Assembly (NCBI GenBank): GCA_028280225.1
Contig: JANQMF010000003.1
Coordinates: 1 to 32,663 of the forward strand
From: Pseudomonadales bacterium
GTDB lineage: Bacteria; Pseudomonadota; Gammaproteobacteria; Pseudomonadales; Azotimanducaceae
Direction: 5' to 3'
DNA length: 32,663 nucleotides
In this document: one piece after another, positions 17,383 to 25,305 of the stretch
How positions within the stretch are numbered: position 1 is the stretch's first letter
How the letters are laid out: each line of letters opens with the position of its first letter
The notes under the pieces: generated by a model
Seen by the model: only the letters and a program-made list of their open reading frames with translations
What the model was told of the DNA's origin: nothing
Database searches by the model: none
Program-made: the position numbers and the translations under genes

Positions 17383-18483
17383 ATGGCCTTATCCAATTCC
17401 ATGGTCAGTAAGCTGGCCGGTTTAAAAGATCGTTTTGAAGAAGTGTCCGCTCTGTTATCGGATCCCGAGGTGATGGGCGAGCGCAACAAATTTACCGCCC
17501 TGTCCAAAGAATTTGCCGAGCTGGAACCGGTGGTGCTGTGTTACAGCAACGTCCAAAAACTGGAACAGGAACTGGCGGACAGCCGGGTGCTGCTGGAAGA
17601 ATCTGCTGACGATGCGGAAATGCGTGCCCTGGCTGAGGACGATATTACACAAAGCACCGCCAAGCTTGCTGACCTGGCGAGCCAACTCCAGACCCTGTTG
17701 TTGCCCAAGGATCCCAACGATCATTCCAATGTCTTCCTGGAAATCCGCGCCGGTACCGGTGGTGACGAAGCCGCAATTTTTTCCGGCGACCTGTTTCGCA
17801 TGTACAGCAAATTTGCTGAATCCAAGGGTTGGCGGGTAGAGGTGCTGAACGAACGCGGGGGTGAACACGGTGGTTTTAAGGAAGTGATCACCCGGATCGA
17901 AGGCAAGGACGTCTACAGCCAATTAAAATTTGAGTCAGGGGCACACCGGGTGCAACGGGTACCCGAGACCGAAAGTCAGGGCCGCATCCACACCTCCGCC
18001 TGTACCGTGGCCATCATGCCCGAGGTGGACGAAATCGACTCCATCGAAATCGACAAAAAAGATATTCGCGAGGACACCTTTCGAGCTTCCGGCGCCGGTG
18101 GTCAACACGTCAACAAAACCGACTCAGCCATTCGTCTCACCCACCTGCCTACCGGCACCGTGGTTGAATGCCAGGACGAACGTTCGCAACACAAAAACCG
18201 CGCCCGTGCCATGTCCCTGCTGCAAGCCAAACTGCTGGACGCCGCCCGCACCGCCCAGGAAAGTGAACAGGCGGAAAATCGCCGGCTGCTGGTGGGCTCC
18301 GGTGACCGTTCGGAACGTATCCGCACCTACAACTTTCCCCAGGGCCGGGTCACCGACCACCGCATCAACCTCACCCTGTACAAACTTGACGAGGTGATTG
18401 AGGGGGACCTGGACGTGGTGGTACAGCCGCTTATCCAGGAACACCATGCGGATCAGTTGAAAGAACTGGGCCGCGAAGCGTGA
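17383..18483 (+). CDS. prfA: Peptide chain release factor 1
   Basis: Reads UAA and UAG and triggers peptide release. Protein of 366 residues. Seen: [22 protein letters not shown]; the codon-recognition region [23 protein letters not shown], with a PET tripeptide in place of the PAT/PVT of model species; the catalytic [17 protein letters not shown] with GGQ; and [19 protein letters not shown] 17383 comes 2 bp after the hemA stop. An internal ATG at 17401 (MVSKLAGL) aligns with the E. coli start and is an alternative. Its product is methylated by the next gene, prmC. Confidence 0.97.
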   Translation: MALSNSMVSKLAGLKDRFEEVSALLSDPEVMGERNKFTALSKEFAELEPVVLCYSNVQKLEQELADSRVLLEESADDAEMRALAEDDITQSTAKLADLASQLQTLLLPKDPNDHSNVFLEIRAGTGGDEAAIFSGDLFRMYSKFAESKGWRVEVLNERGGEHGGFKEVITRIEGKDVYSQLKFESGAHRVQRVPETESQGRIHTSACTVAIMPEVDEIDSIEIDKKDIREDTFRASGAGGQHVNKTDSAIRLTHLPTGTVVECQDERSQHKNRARAMSLLQAKLLDAARTAQESEQAENRRLLVGSGDRSERIRTYNFPQGRVTDHRINLTLYKLDEVIEGDLDVVVQPLIQEHHADQLKELGREA

Positions 18484-19289
18484 CCACCGTCAGCCAGTGG
18501 CTCGCCGCCGCCGGTGACCTGCCACGTTTAGACTGCGAAATTCTTTTGTATCACCAGTTGGGGTTGAGCCGCGCGGCACTCATTACCCACCCCAGCCGGC
18601 ACATTCCGCCGCGCCAGTTGCAACAGCTTGAGCATCAGCTTGAGGCACTGCGCCGGGGGGTGCCCACCGCCTACGTGGTGGCGGAACAGGAATTCTGGGG
18701 CTTAACCCTGGCCGTAAACCAGGATGTCCTTATCCCCCGGCCGGAAACAGAGCTGCTGGTGGAACTGGCCCTGGAACGGGCGCCTCGGGCAGCGCGGGTT
18801 TTGGATCTGGGCACCGGCAGTGGTGCCATTGCCATTGCCCTGGCCCATACCCGGCCGGATCTGCAAGTCACCGCTGTAGACCAATCCTTATCCGCCCTGG
18901 CTGTGGCCAGACAGAATGCCGCTACCCACAACGCCGTGGTCAACTTTGTGGCCTCAGATTGGTTCAGCGCGGTTAAACCCCGGGCCTGGGATATGATCAT
19001 CAGCAATCCACCCTATGTGGCTGACGGTGATCCACATTTACCTGCCCTGTGTTATGAGCCGCAAACCGCCCTGGTCTCCGGTCCGCAAGGCTTATGCGCC
19101 CTTCAGCACATAGCCGGTCAGGCCCCTGGTTACCTGAGCCCCAGCGGCTGGCTGCTGCTGGAACACGGTTACGACCAGGCCGCCCGGGTGGCTGAACTAC
19201 TGCACAAAGCCGGATTCGCCAACCCCACCTGCCGGCCGGACCTGGCCGGCATTCCCCGGGTCAGCCTGGCACAATGGTTTGAGGACTAA
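18480..19289 (+). CDS. prmC: Release factor glutamine methyltransferase
   Basis: Methylates the Gln of the GGQ motif in release factors, using SAM. Protein of 269 residues. The N-terminal helical domain includes [20 protein letters not shown]. The linker [16 protein letters not shown] and [12 protein letters not shown] are typical of the family. The SAM motif is [16 protein letters not shown] and the catalytic NPPYVADGD contacts the glutamine. The GTG start overlaps the prfA stop (GTGA), indicating translational coupling with its substrate gene. Confidence 0.96.
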   Translation: MTTVSQWLAAAGDLPRLDCEILLYHQLGLSRAALITHPSRHIPPRQLQQLEHQLEALRRGVPTAYVVAEQEFWGLTLAVNQDVLIPRPETELLVELALERAPRAARVLDLGTGSGAIAIALAHTRPDLQVTAVDQSLSALAVARQNAATHNAVVNFVASDWFSAVKPRAWDMIISNPPYVADGDPHLPALCYEPQTALVSGPQGLCALQHIAGQAPGYLSPSGWLLLEHGYDQAARVAELLHKAGFANPTCRPDLAGIPRVSLAQWFED

Positions 19290-19292
19290 GAC

Positions 19293-20033
19293 ATGCGCGA
19301 CGACGAGCTATTGCGCTACAGCCGGCAAATTATGCTGCCGGACCTGGATATTGAAGGTCAGGAGAAGCTGCTTGCCGCCCGGGTGATGCTGGTGGGATTG
19401 GGAGGCCTGGGTTCTCCCGCCGCCCTGTATCTGGCGGCTGCCGGGGTGGGTACCCTGGTGCTGGTGGATGACGATGAGGTGGATTTGTCCAACCTGCAGC
19501 GGCAAATTGCCCACGGTGAGGCCACGGTTGGAGAAAACAAAGCCACCTCAGCCGCCCGGACGATCCACAATATCAACCCCCACACCGAATGTAAGATTGT
19601 CCAGCAGCGGCTGGACACGGCAAACGCTCAAACCCTGCTGCAAGACGTGGATGTGGTACTGGATTGCAGCGACAATTTCTCCACCCGCTTTTTGCTCAAC
19701 GACCTGTGTTGGGCCGCCGGGGTACCCCTGGTGTCCGGCGCCGCCATCCGCTGGGAAGGCCAGGTCACCGTTTTTGATGCCAACGTGGCTGACTCACCCT
19801 GTTATCGCTGTCTTTACCTCAGCGGTGACGACAACGCCTTAAACTGCGCGGAAAACGGTGTTGCCGCGCCACTGGTAGGTATTGTTGGGGCCACTCAAGC
19901 CATGGAGGCCCTGAAGATTCTGGCCCAGGTCGGAGATAGCCTGGTTGGCCGGATATTGGTCATCGACACAAAACACATGGACTGGCGCACCCTCGGCCTG
20001 GGCAAGCGCAAAAACTGTCCAACCTGCGGCTAG
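19293..20033 (+). CDS. moeB: MoeB/ThiF/HesA-family adenylyltransferase
   Basis: E1-like enzyme that adenylates the C-terminal Gly-Gly of MoaD or ThiS in sulfur-carrier activation. Protein of 246 residues. Seen: [19 protein letters not shown] with the arginine finger, [19 protein letters not shown] for [31 protein letters not shown], and two zinc CxxC pairs (CYRC and CPTC, the latter at the C terminus). It follows prmC by 3 bp, as in many gammaproteobacteria. Sequence alone does not separate MoeB from ThiF. The stop TAG shares the CTAG at 20030-20033 with the stop of convergent lipB. Confidence 0.9.
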   Translation: MRDDELLRYSRQIMLPDLDIEGQEKLLAARVMLVGLGGLGSPAALYLAAAGVGTLVLVDDDEVDLSNLQRQIAHGEATVGENKATSAARTIHNINPHTECKIVQQRLDTANAQTLLQDVDVVLDCSDNFSTRFLLNDLCWAAGVPLVSGAAIRWEGQVTVFDANVADSPCYRCLYLSGDDNALNCAENGVAAPLVGIVGATQAMEALKILAQVGDSLVGRILVIDTKHMDWRTLGLGKRKNCPTCG

Positions 20034-20659
20034 CACTCAAGCTGATATTGGTCTATCAGCGCGGCAAAAAGCTGTTGTTTGACCACGGCTATATCAACCG
20101 CGGCAAAGTCCGCCATCTGGGTGACCTGCATGCCCAGCAAGCCACAGGGATTGATGCGTGAAAAAGGCTCCAGATCCATGCTGACGTTCAGACTGAGCCC
20201 GTGATAAGAACACCCGCGCCGGACCCGCAGCCCCAGACTGCCGATTTTATTACCCGCCACGTAAACCCCCGGCGCATCCGGGCGCGCCGCCGCGTTGATG
20301 CCGTATGCAGCCACGGTCTTGATCATGGACTCTTCGATGCCCGTAACAAGATCCCTGACGCCCAGGCGCATGCGGCGCAGATCAAATAACAGATAGGCGG
20401 TAATTTGACCCGGACCGCGGCGGCCAGGTGACCTACCACGGTCCGTCTGCACCACCGGAATATCACCCGGCGCCAATACATGTTCCGCCTTGCCGGATTG
20501 TCCCTGGGTAAAAACAGGCTGGTGTTCGGTAAACCAGATTTCATCAGGGGTTTGCGCGGTACGCTGCTCGGTAAATTCACGCATGGCGGCAAAGGTGGCG
20601 GCATACCCGGTGAGCCCCAGATCCCGCATCACTACCCGCACCCGGGATGCAGCTTCCAT
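20030..20659 (-). CDS. lipB: Octanoyltransferase LipB with an inverted motif segment
   Basis: Transfers octanoate from ACP to lipoyl domains. Protein of 209 residues, normal length. The catalytic pair is present: Lys138 in AGNKIGSLG and Cys172 in [19 protein letters not shown] is also normal. Residues 76-81, however, read RSPGRR where the family has [20 protein letters not shown] instead of [14 protein letters not shown]. The plus strand of these very bases encodes GGQVTYHGP, and perfect 7-bp inverted repeats flank the segment. The segment therefore looks flipped in place without loss of frame. As written, the substrate-binding loop with its conserved His is destroyed and the enzyme is probably impaired. 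The start lies 2 bp after the ybeD stop. lipA, often next to lipB, is not here; moeB converges instead. Confidence 0.93.
   Translation of the reverse strand: MEAASRVRVVMRDLGLTGYAATFAAMREFTEQRTAQTPDEIWFTEHQPVFTQGQSGKAEHVLAPGDIPVVQTDRGRSPGRRGPGQITAYLLFDLRRMRLGVRDLVTGIEESMIKTVAAYGINAAARPDAPGVYVAGNKIGSLGLRVRRGCSYHGLSLNVSMDLEPFSRINPCGLLGMQVTQMADFAAVDIAVVKQQLFAALIDQYQLEC
20411..20445. repeat. 7-bp inverted repeats bounding a flipped 21-bp segment in lipB
   Basis: The arms CGGACCG (20411-20417) and CGGTCCG (20439-20445) are exact reverse complements and enclose 20418-20438. Reverse-complementing the enclosed 21 bp turns lipB codons 74-81 into the canonical RGGQVTYH with no other change. Exact restoration of a conserved motif is hard to explain by chance. 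Confidence 0.92.
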
Positions 20660-20661
20660 AC

Positions 20662-20925
20662 CTATAACACCAACCGCACCGATGGCAGGGTTAAGAGTTC
20701 AGTGTGCAACTCCCGCAGCTGTTCCTCCCCGGTGGCAACAATATTCATGCGAATGGATTGAAAATTCCCTTCCCGGCTGGACCGGGTATTCACCTGGTCC
20801 GGGGTGACTTCCGGGGCATGCTTGCGTACCACGGCAATAATCTCCGCCACCGCTTGACGATCACTTTCCCCAATGACCTTTATCGGGTATTCACACGGGA
20901 ATTCTATGCGCGGGGGGTTGGCCAT
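20662..20925 (-). CDS. ybeD: YbeD/DUF493 small regulatory protein
   Basis: Small cytoplasmic protein of 87 residues with an ACT-like alpha-beta fold in known members. Typical stretches: [15 protein letters not shown] near the start, then [22 protein letters not shown] and LPSVRLVL at the C-terminal end. It sits between dacA (1-bp gap) and lipB (2-bp gap), the usual arrangement, and is often proposed to affect lipoate-related or envelope functions, although its biochemical role is unsettled. Confidence 0.93.
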   Translation of the reverse strand: MANPPRIEFPCEYPIKVIGESDRQAVAEIIAVVRKHAPEVTPDQVNTRSSREGNFQSIRMNIVATGEEQLRELHTELLTLPSVRLVL

Positions 20926-20926
20926 C

Positions 20927-22129
20927 TCATTCGCTGCCGAACAGCTCGCTGAAGAACAAACTCACAAAGTCCGTAAATTGCCCAATTAAGCCGGATTCCG
21001 GCACATCTTCCAACACCACCAGGGGTGCTGTGTACAGGGTTTTGTCGTGCAGCTTTAGCTTAAGTTCACCCATCTGTTCACCCTTGGACAGCGGTGCTTC
21101 GATCACCTTGGGAATTTCCAGCTTAACTTCTATGTCGTTGTAATAACCCCGGGGGAAGGTGACCACCACTTCATTTTCCACACCCAGGCCAACGGTATCC
21201 GCGTCCGCGTAGTAAACCGGCTGGTCCTTAAGGGCCACATCCGCTTCGTACAATGACTGTGTTTCGTAGTAGCGGAATCCGTAGGACAACAACTTTTGAC
21301 TTTCGCGCATGCGCGCCTGGTCACTGTCCGTACCCATGACCACAGAAATCAGGCGCATCCCCTCCCGGACCGCGGACGCCACCAGACAGTATCCGGCACT
21401 GCTGGTATAGCCGGTTTTAACCCCGTCCACCGTTTTGTCACGCCACAGCAGCTTGTTACGATTAGCCTGCTCGATACCGTTAAACTCATACGAGCGTTGA
21501 CTGTACAAGGCATAGTGTTGCGGAAAACGGTTGATCAAATCCCGGGTCAGCAACGCCATATCCCAGGCTGAACTATAGTGTTCCCGGTCCGGCAAACCGG
21601 TGGAATTGGTGAAATGGGTGTTCTGCATCCCCAACACCGCCGCCTGCTGGTTCATCATGTTGGCAAAAGCATCCTCGCTGCCGCCGATATGTTCCGCAAC
21701 CGCCACGCTGGCATCGTTGCCCGATTGAATGATGATACCCTTGAGCAAGTCCTCTATGGTGACCTTGGTGCCTTCCCGGATAAACATTTTGGAACCACCG
21801 GTACGCCAGGCGGCAACGCTGACCAGAACCTCGTCATTCATCTGGATGCGCCCGGCATCAATTTCCTGTTCAACCAGATAGCTGGTCATGATTTTGGTTA
21901 AGCTGGCCGGTGGGTTTTGCTCGTGGGCGTTGTACTCAACAATCACCTTGTCCGATTCGGCGTCGACAAGCAAATAGGAACTGGCCTGAATCTCCGGGGC
22001 GGGAGGAATAATGGGTTCCTGAGCTTGGGCCCCAGCCATGCTGCAAAGGACAATGAGCAACAGCACAACTTGCCCGGCAACGGGGAATGGGCTCGGCATG
22101 GGACGGTGGTTCATAAATTCAGCCATCAA
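20927..22129 (-). CDS. dacA: D-alanyl-D-alanine carboxypeptidase (PBP5/6 family)
   Basis: Periplasmic enzyme that trims the terminal D-Ala from peptidoglycan pentapeptides. Protein of 400 residues. The signal peptide VVLLLIVLCSMAGAQA is followed by cleavage near 37. Active site: Ser76-x-x-Lys79 in PASLTKIMTSY, Ser136-Gly-Asn in IIQSGNDASVA, and Lys238-Thr-Gly in DGVKTGYT. The C-terminal PBP5-type beta domain is followed by an amphipathic helix (IGQFTDFVSLFFSELFG) that usually anchors the protein to the membrane. The ATG at 22129 or at 22114 may be the start. Part of the envelope operon with rlpA (44-bp gap). Confidence 0.95.
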   Translation of the reverse strand: MMAEFMNHRPMPSPFPVAGQVVLLLIVLCSMAGAQAQEPIIPPAPEIQASSYLLVDAESDKVIVEYNAHEQNPPASLTKIMTSYLVEQEIDAGRIQMNDEVLVSVAAWRTGGSKMFIREGTKVTIEDLLKGIIIQSGNDASVAVAEHIGGSEDAFANMMNQQAAVLGMQNTHFTNSTGLPDREHYSSAWDMALLTRDLINRFPQHYALYSQRSYEFNGIEQANRNKLLWRDKTVDGVKTGYTSSAGYCLVASAVREGMRLISVVMGTDSDQARMRESQKLLSYGFRYYETQSLYEADVALKDQPVYYADADTVGLGVENEVVVTFPRGYYNDIEVKLEIPKVIEAPLSKGEQMGELKLKLHDKTLYTAPLVVLEDVPESGLIGQFTDFVSLFFSELFGSE

Positions 22130-22173
22130 TCAGTTCGAACGCGGTCATTTGATTTTGTTACGCAACTTAAAGT

Positions 22174-23028
22174 TTAACATCTGTCCACACTATCTTCTCG
22201 GGCCGCCAGGCAGGTGGTGGGAATCAACTTGGGTGGACCATAGTTGGCGGCCAGCAGTTTAGCCCGCACGGCTTCCACCTCCGCCCCGGCGTTCACCGGC
22301 CCCAACTGTACGCGATAATAACCGTCCGGGGTCTTCAGAATGACCCCCGGCAGGCCGGTGCGCTGCTCCAGATCTTTCTGGCTGCGATCCGCCCGGGCAA
22401 ACTCGGTAAAACTGGCCGCCTGCACCAAATATTGGCGCACCGCGGGTTGGGGTTGCACCACCTCCATCATGACCTCGGTGGTGCCTTGATTCTGGAAACC
22501 CAGCTTCACCGCCGCGGCATAGGACAGGTCGATAATCCGCTTATCGTGAAAGGGTCCCCGATCATTAACCCGGACAATGGTGCTGCGCCCATTACGCAGA
22601 TTGGTGACCCGCACATAGGTAGGGATGGGCAGATGTTTGTGCGCCGCGGTGAGTTTGTAAATGTCGTAAGGTTCGCCACTTGAGGTCAGCCGCCCGTGGA
22701 ACTTGGTTCCGTACCACGAGGCAAGGCCACGCTGGCGGTAACCCCGGGCATCATCCATTACCCGGTAAGACTTACCCAGCACCGTATATACCGGCCCGTT
22801 GCCACGCTTGCTGCGCGGCTCGGACTTCACCTGAGGATCGGGCAGGCGCGCCAGTTGGGCTTCGGTTTGCGCACTGATTCTGGGTGCTGCATCCTTGGGC
22901 TTAAACACCGGCTTTGTTCCCGGATAGGGGTTGCCCGCACATCCTGTCAGCATCACCGCCGTTACAATCAGTAAGCCGGCAATGGCCATTCTCCGGTATT
23001 GGAGTGCCTGAGTTGTGGTGTTACTCAT
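22174..23028 (-). CDS. rlpA: Septal-ring lipoprotein RlpA (DPBB + SPOR)
   Basis: Outer-membrane lipoprotein of 284 residues; homologues cleave denuded glycan strands or bind them at the septum. Lipobox VMLTGC after a hydrophobic stretch. The double-psi beta-barrel region has RGLASWYGTKFHGRLTSSGE, with the catalytic-type Glu and His, YVRVTNLRNGRS and VNDRGPFHDKRIIDLSY, with the Asp. The C-terminal SPOR domain (about 205-275) includes YLVQAASFTEFARA and GYYRVQLGPV. ATG 23028 is preferred to the TTG one codon before. Intact D, H and E suggest an active lytic transglycosylase. Confidence 0.94.
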   Translation of the reverse strand: MSNTTTQALQYRRMAIAGLLIVTAVMLTGCAGNPYPGTKPVFKPKDAAPRISAQTEAQLARLPDPQVKSEPRSKRGNGPVYTVLGKSYRVMDDARGYRQRGLASWYGTKFHGRLTSSGEPYDIYKLTAAHKHLPIPTYVRVTNLRNGRSTIVRVNDRGPFHDKRIIDLSYAAAVKLGFQNQGTTEVMMEVVQPQPAVRQYLVQAASFTEFARADRSQKDLEQRTGLPGVILKTPDGYYRVQLGPVNAGAEVEAVRAKLLAANYGPPKLIPTTCLAAREDSVDRC

Positions 23029-23043
23029 CAAGCTTGCCCACCC

Positions 23044-24141
23044 TTATTGTTGAACCTGAGACATGTTGTTGTCCCGGGCAAATTGTGTTTTTAAGCCATC
23101 AGCAATATGCCAGACCGCCAGGGCATAAAGCTGGCTGCGATTGTATCGGGTGATGACGTAAAAGTTGTGGAGTGCCACCCAATATTCTATCCCTGCTTCG
23201 GTTTCCATGGCATAAAGATTTGCTTTGGCGTCATTATCCAACACCACCCCTTCGGGAAAGACCACACCCGCTGATGTCAATTCAGCCACCCGGTGTTGCA
23301 ACTTTAAACCTTTGTTGGTCCATTCAGGCAGGTCTTTAACCCGGCTGACATCCACCTGCAGCGCAACCGCTTGCTCGGCCTGGCGCCAGCGGTGTTGGGC
23401 AAAATAGTTGCCGATACTGCCGATGGCGTCCACGGGATTTTGCCAGATGTCGCGCACCCCGTCGTTGTCAAAATCAACCGCATAGTGTCTGTAACTGGAA
23501 GGGATAAACTGCCCATAACCCATGGCTCCGGCATAAGAACCCAGCAACGTATCGGGGGCCTTTTGTTCCTCCCGGGCCAACAGCAGAAAGTGTGTCAGTT
23601 CACTGCGGAAAAATTTTGCCCTGGGCGGATAGTCGAAACCCAGCGTAAACAGGGCATCCAACACAGGAAAGTCGCCCTTATGTTGCCCGTAGCGGGTTTC
23701 GATACCCAAAATGGCCACAATATATTCCGGCGCCACCCCATAGGTTTGTGCCGCACGATTGAGGGTCGCTTCGTGCGCACGCCAGAAGGCCACCCCTTGG
23801 GCAATACGTTCCGGGCCCACCAGGATTTTTTTGTACCGCCCCCAGGTCCATACTTTTTCCGCCGGCCTGGTTATGCGGTCGATAATGTCCTGGCGATAAC
23901 GCACCTGGGTGATCAGCGAGGTCAGCGCTTCGCGCTGAAAGCCGTGTTCAGCCACCAGTTCATCCACATAGGCCTTGACGTCTTCGCGCTGGGTGTAGGG
24001 CACTTCACCGGCGGCTATCGCCATCATCATCACCGGATTGTGGGTTTGGCCCGGCAAGGGTAACAGGGCCAGCAGCGCGCTGATCAGCAGCATTCCTCCC
24101 CTGCCCGGTGCCGGGGACATGTGTCTGGAAAATAGTTTCAC
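23044..24141 (-). CDS. mltB: Lytic murein transglycosylase B (MltB/Slt35 family)
   Basis: Cleaves the MurNAc-GlcNAc bond of peptidoglycan. Protein of 365 residues from a GTG start at 24141; an ATG at 24120 is also possible. It has a signal segment MLLISALLALLPLPGQ without a lipobox cysteine, so it should be soluble in the periplasm, unlike the E. coli MltB lipoprotein. The catalytic Glu is in VAILGIETRYGQHKGDFPVLDAL. GSYAGAMGYGQFIPSSYRHYAVDFDNDG, including the EF-hand-like DFDNDG, and DIWQNPVDAIGSIGNYF are family hallmarks. It lies 12 bp before rlpA in the elongation operon. Confidence 0.93.
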   Translation of the reverse strand: MKLFSRHMSPAPGRGGMLLISALLALLPLPGQTHNPVMMMAIAAGEVPYTQREDVKAYVDELVAEHGFQREALTSLITQVRYRQDIIDRITRPAEKVWTWGRYKKILVGPERIAQGVAFWRAHEATLNRAAQTYGVAPEYIVAILGIETRYGQHKGDFPVLDALFTLGFDYPPRAKFFRSELTHFLLLAREEQKAPDTLLGSYAGAMGYGQFIPSSYRHYAVDFDNDGVRDIWQNPVDAIGSIGNYFAQHRWRQAEQAVALQVDVSRVKDLPEWTNKGLKLQHRVAELTSAGVVFPEGVVLDNDAKANLYAMETEAGIEYWVALHNFYVITRYNRSQLYALAVWHIADGLKTQFARDNNMSQVQQ

Positions 24142-24177
24142 TTTAAACGTCTACCTCAAACCAACGTTATTGAAGCC

Positions 24178-25305
24178 TTACCAGGCCTTGTGGGTGCGGA
24201 TGGCCATGATAATACCAAAGCCGGCCATCAGGGTCAGAGCGGATGTGCCGCCGTAACTCACCAGAGGCAACGGCACGCCAACAACCGGCAACAGACCGCT
24301 GACCATGGCAATGTTAACAAATAGATAGACAAAAAATGTCAGTACCAGGGCGCCGGATAACAAGCGTCCGAAGGTACTTTCCGCGCCGGCTGCCAGATAC
24401 AGGCCCCGGGCGATGATCAGCAGGTAAAGGGTGAGCAGTACCAGCACACCCAACAAACCTAATTCTTCGCCAATAACCGCAATAATAAAGTCCGTGCGCG
24501 CCTCGGGCAGAAAGTCCAGATGGCTTTGTGTCCCTTGCAAAAGCCCCTTGCCGGTGATGCCGCCGGAACCGATGGCGGTGGTGGACTGGATGATATTCCA
24601 ACCCGCTCCGAGGGGATCGCTTTCCGGATCAAACAGGGTAAGGATTCGCTGGCGCTGATAGTCTTGCAGGGTGTACCACAAACCCGGCGCCGCCGCTGCC
24701 AGGGCTAAAAAGGCATAACCCAGCCACCGCCAGGGTAACCCTGCCAGCACCACCACCGCCAGCCCCGCACCGGCCACCAATATACCCGTGCCCAGGTCAG
24801 GCTGTGCAACAATTAAACCGGCAGGGATCAGCACAATGGCCAACGCCACACATACATCCTTAAATGACGGCGGCAGCGGCCGGTCGTGGAAATACCAGGC
24901 TACCGCCATGGGGACGGCAATTTTCATGAACTCGGAAGGTTGAAAACGGGTAATGCCCGCAACGTCCAGCCAGCGCCGGGAGCCTTTGACGGATACACCC
25001 GTGATCAGGACCAGGACTAACAAGCCCACGCCCAGAACATAGATGTAGGGGGCCCAGCGTACGTAAAACTGCGGCGGTAGCTGGGCGGCGATAACCAGGG
25101 CGGCAAAGGCCAGCCCCAGGCGAATAATCTGGGCGCGAAACAACACCGCACTTTGATCCACCGCGCTGTACAATACCACCAGGCCGCAGGCCACCACGGT
25201 CATCACCAACAAAAATAACCAGGGGTCGATGTGAATCCGGTACAACCCCCCGCTGCGCAACACCCGCTCGTGGGTGGGCAGACTGCGCACAAAGTCCCGG
25301 CTCAT
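24178..25305 (-). CDS. mrdB: Rod-shape glycosyltransferase RodA
   Basis: SEDS-family peptidoglycan polymerase of the elongasome that works with PBP2. Protein of 375 residues with about 10 membrane segments. Typical SEDS motifs: SRRWLDVAGITRFQPSEFMKIAVPM, IVAQPDLGTGIL, with the Asp equivalent to the catalytic residue, GWNIIQSTTAIGSGGITGKGLLQGTQS, DFIIAVIGEELGLLG and LPLVSYGGTSALTLMAGFGI. The ATG overlaps the mrdA stop (ATGA), so the partner proteins are coupled in translation. Confidence 0.96.
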   Translation of the reverse strand: MSRDFVRSLPTHERVLRSGGLYRIHIDPWLFLLVMTVVACGLVVLYSAVDQSAVLFRAQIIRLGLAFAALVIAAQLPPQFYVRWAPYIYVLGVGLLVLVLITGVSVKGSRRWLDVAGITRFQPSEFMKIAVPMAVAWYFHDRPLPPSFKDVCVALAIVLIPAGLIVAQPDLGTGILVAGAGLAVVVLAGLPWRWLGYAFLALAAAAPGLWYTLQDYQRQRILTLFDPESDPLGAGWNIIQSTTAIGSGGITGKGLLQGTQSHLDFLPEARTDFIIAVIGEELGLLGVLVLLTLYLLIIARGLYLAAGAESTFGRLLSGALVLTFFVYLFVNIAMVSGLLPVVGVPLPLVSYGGTSALTLMAGFGIIMAIRTHKAW

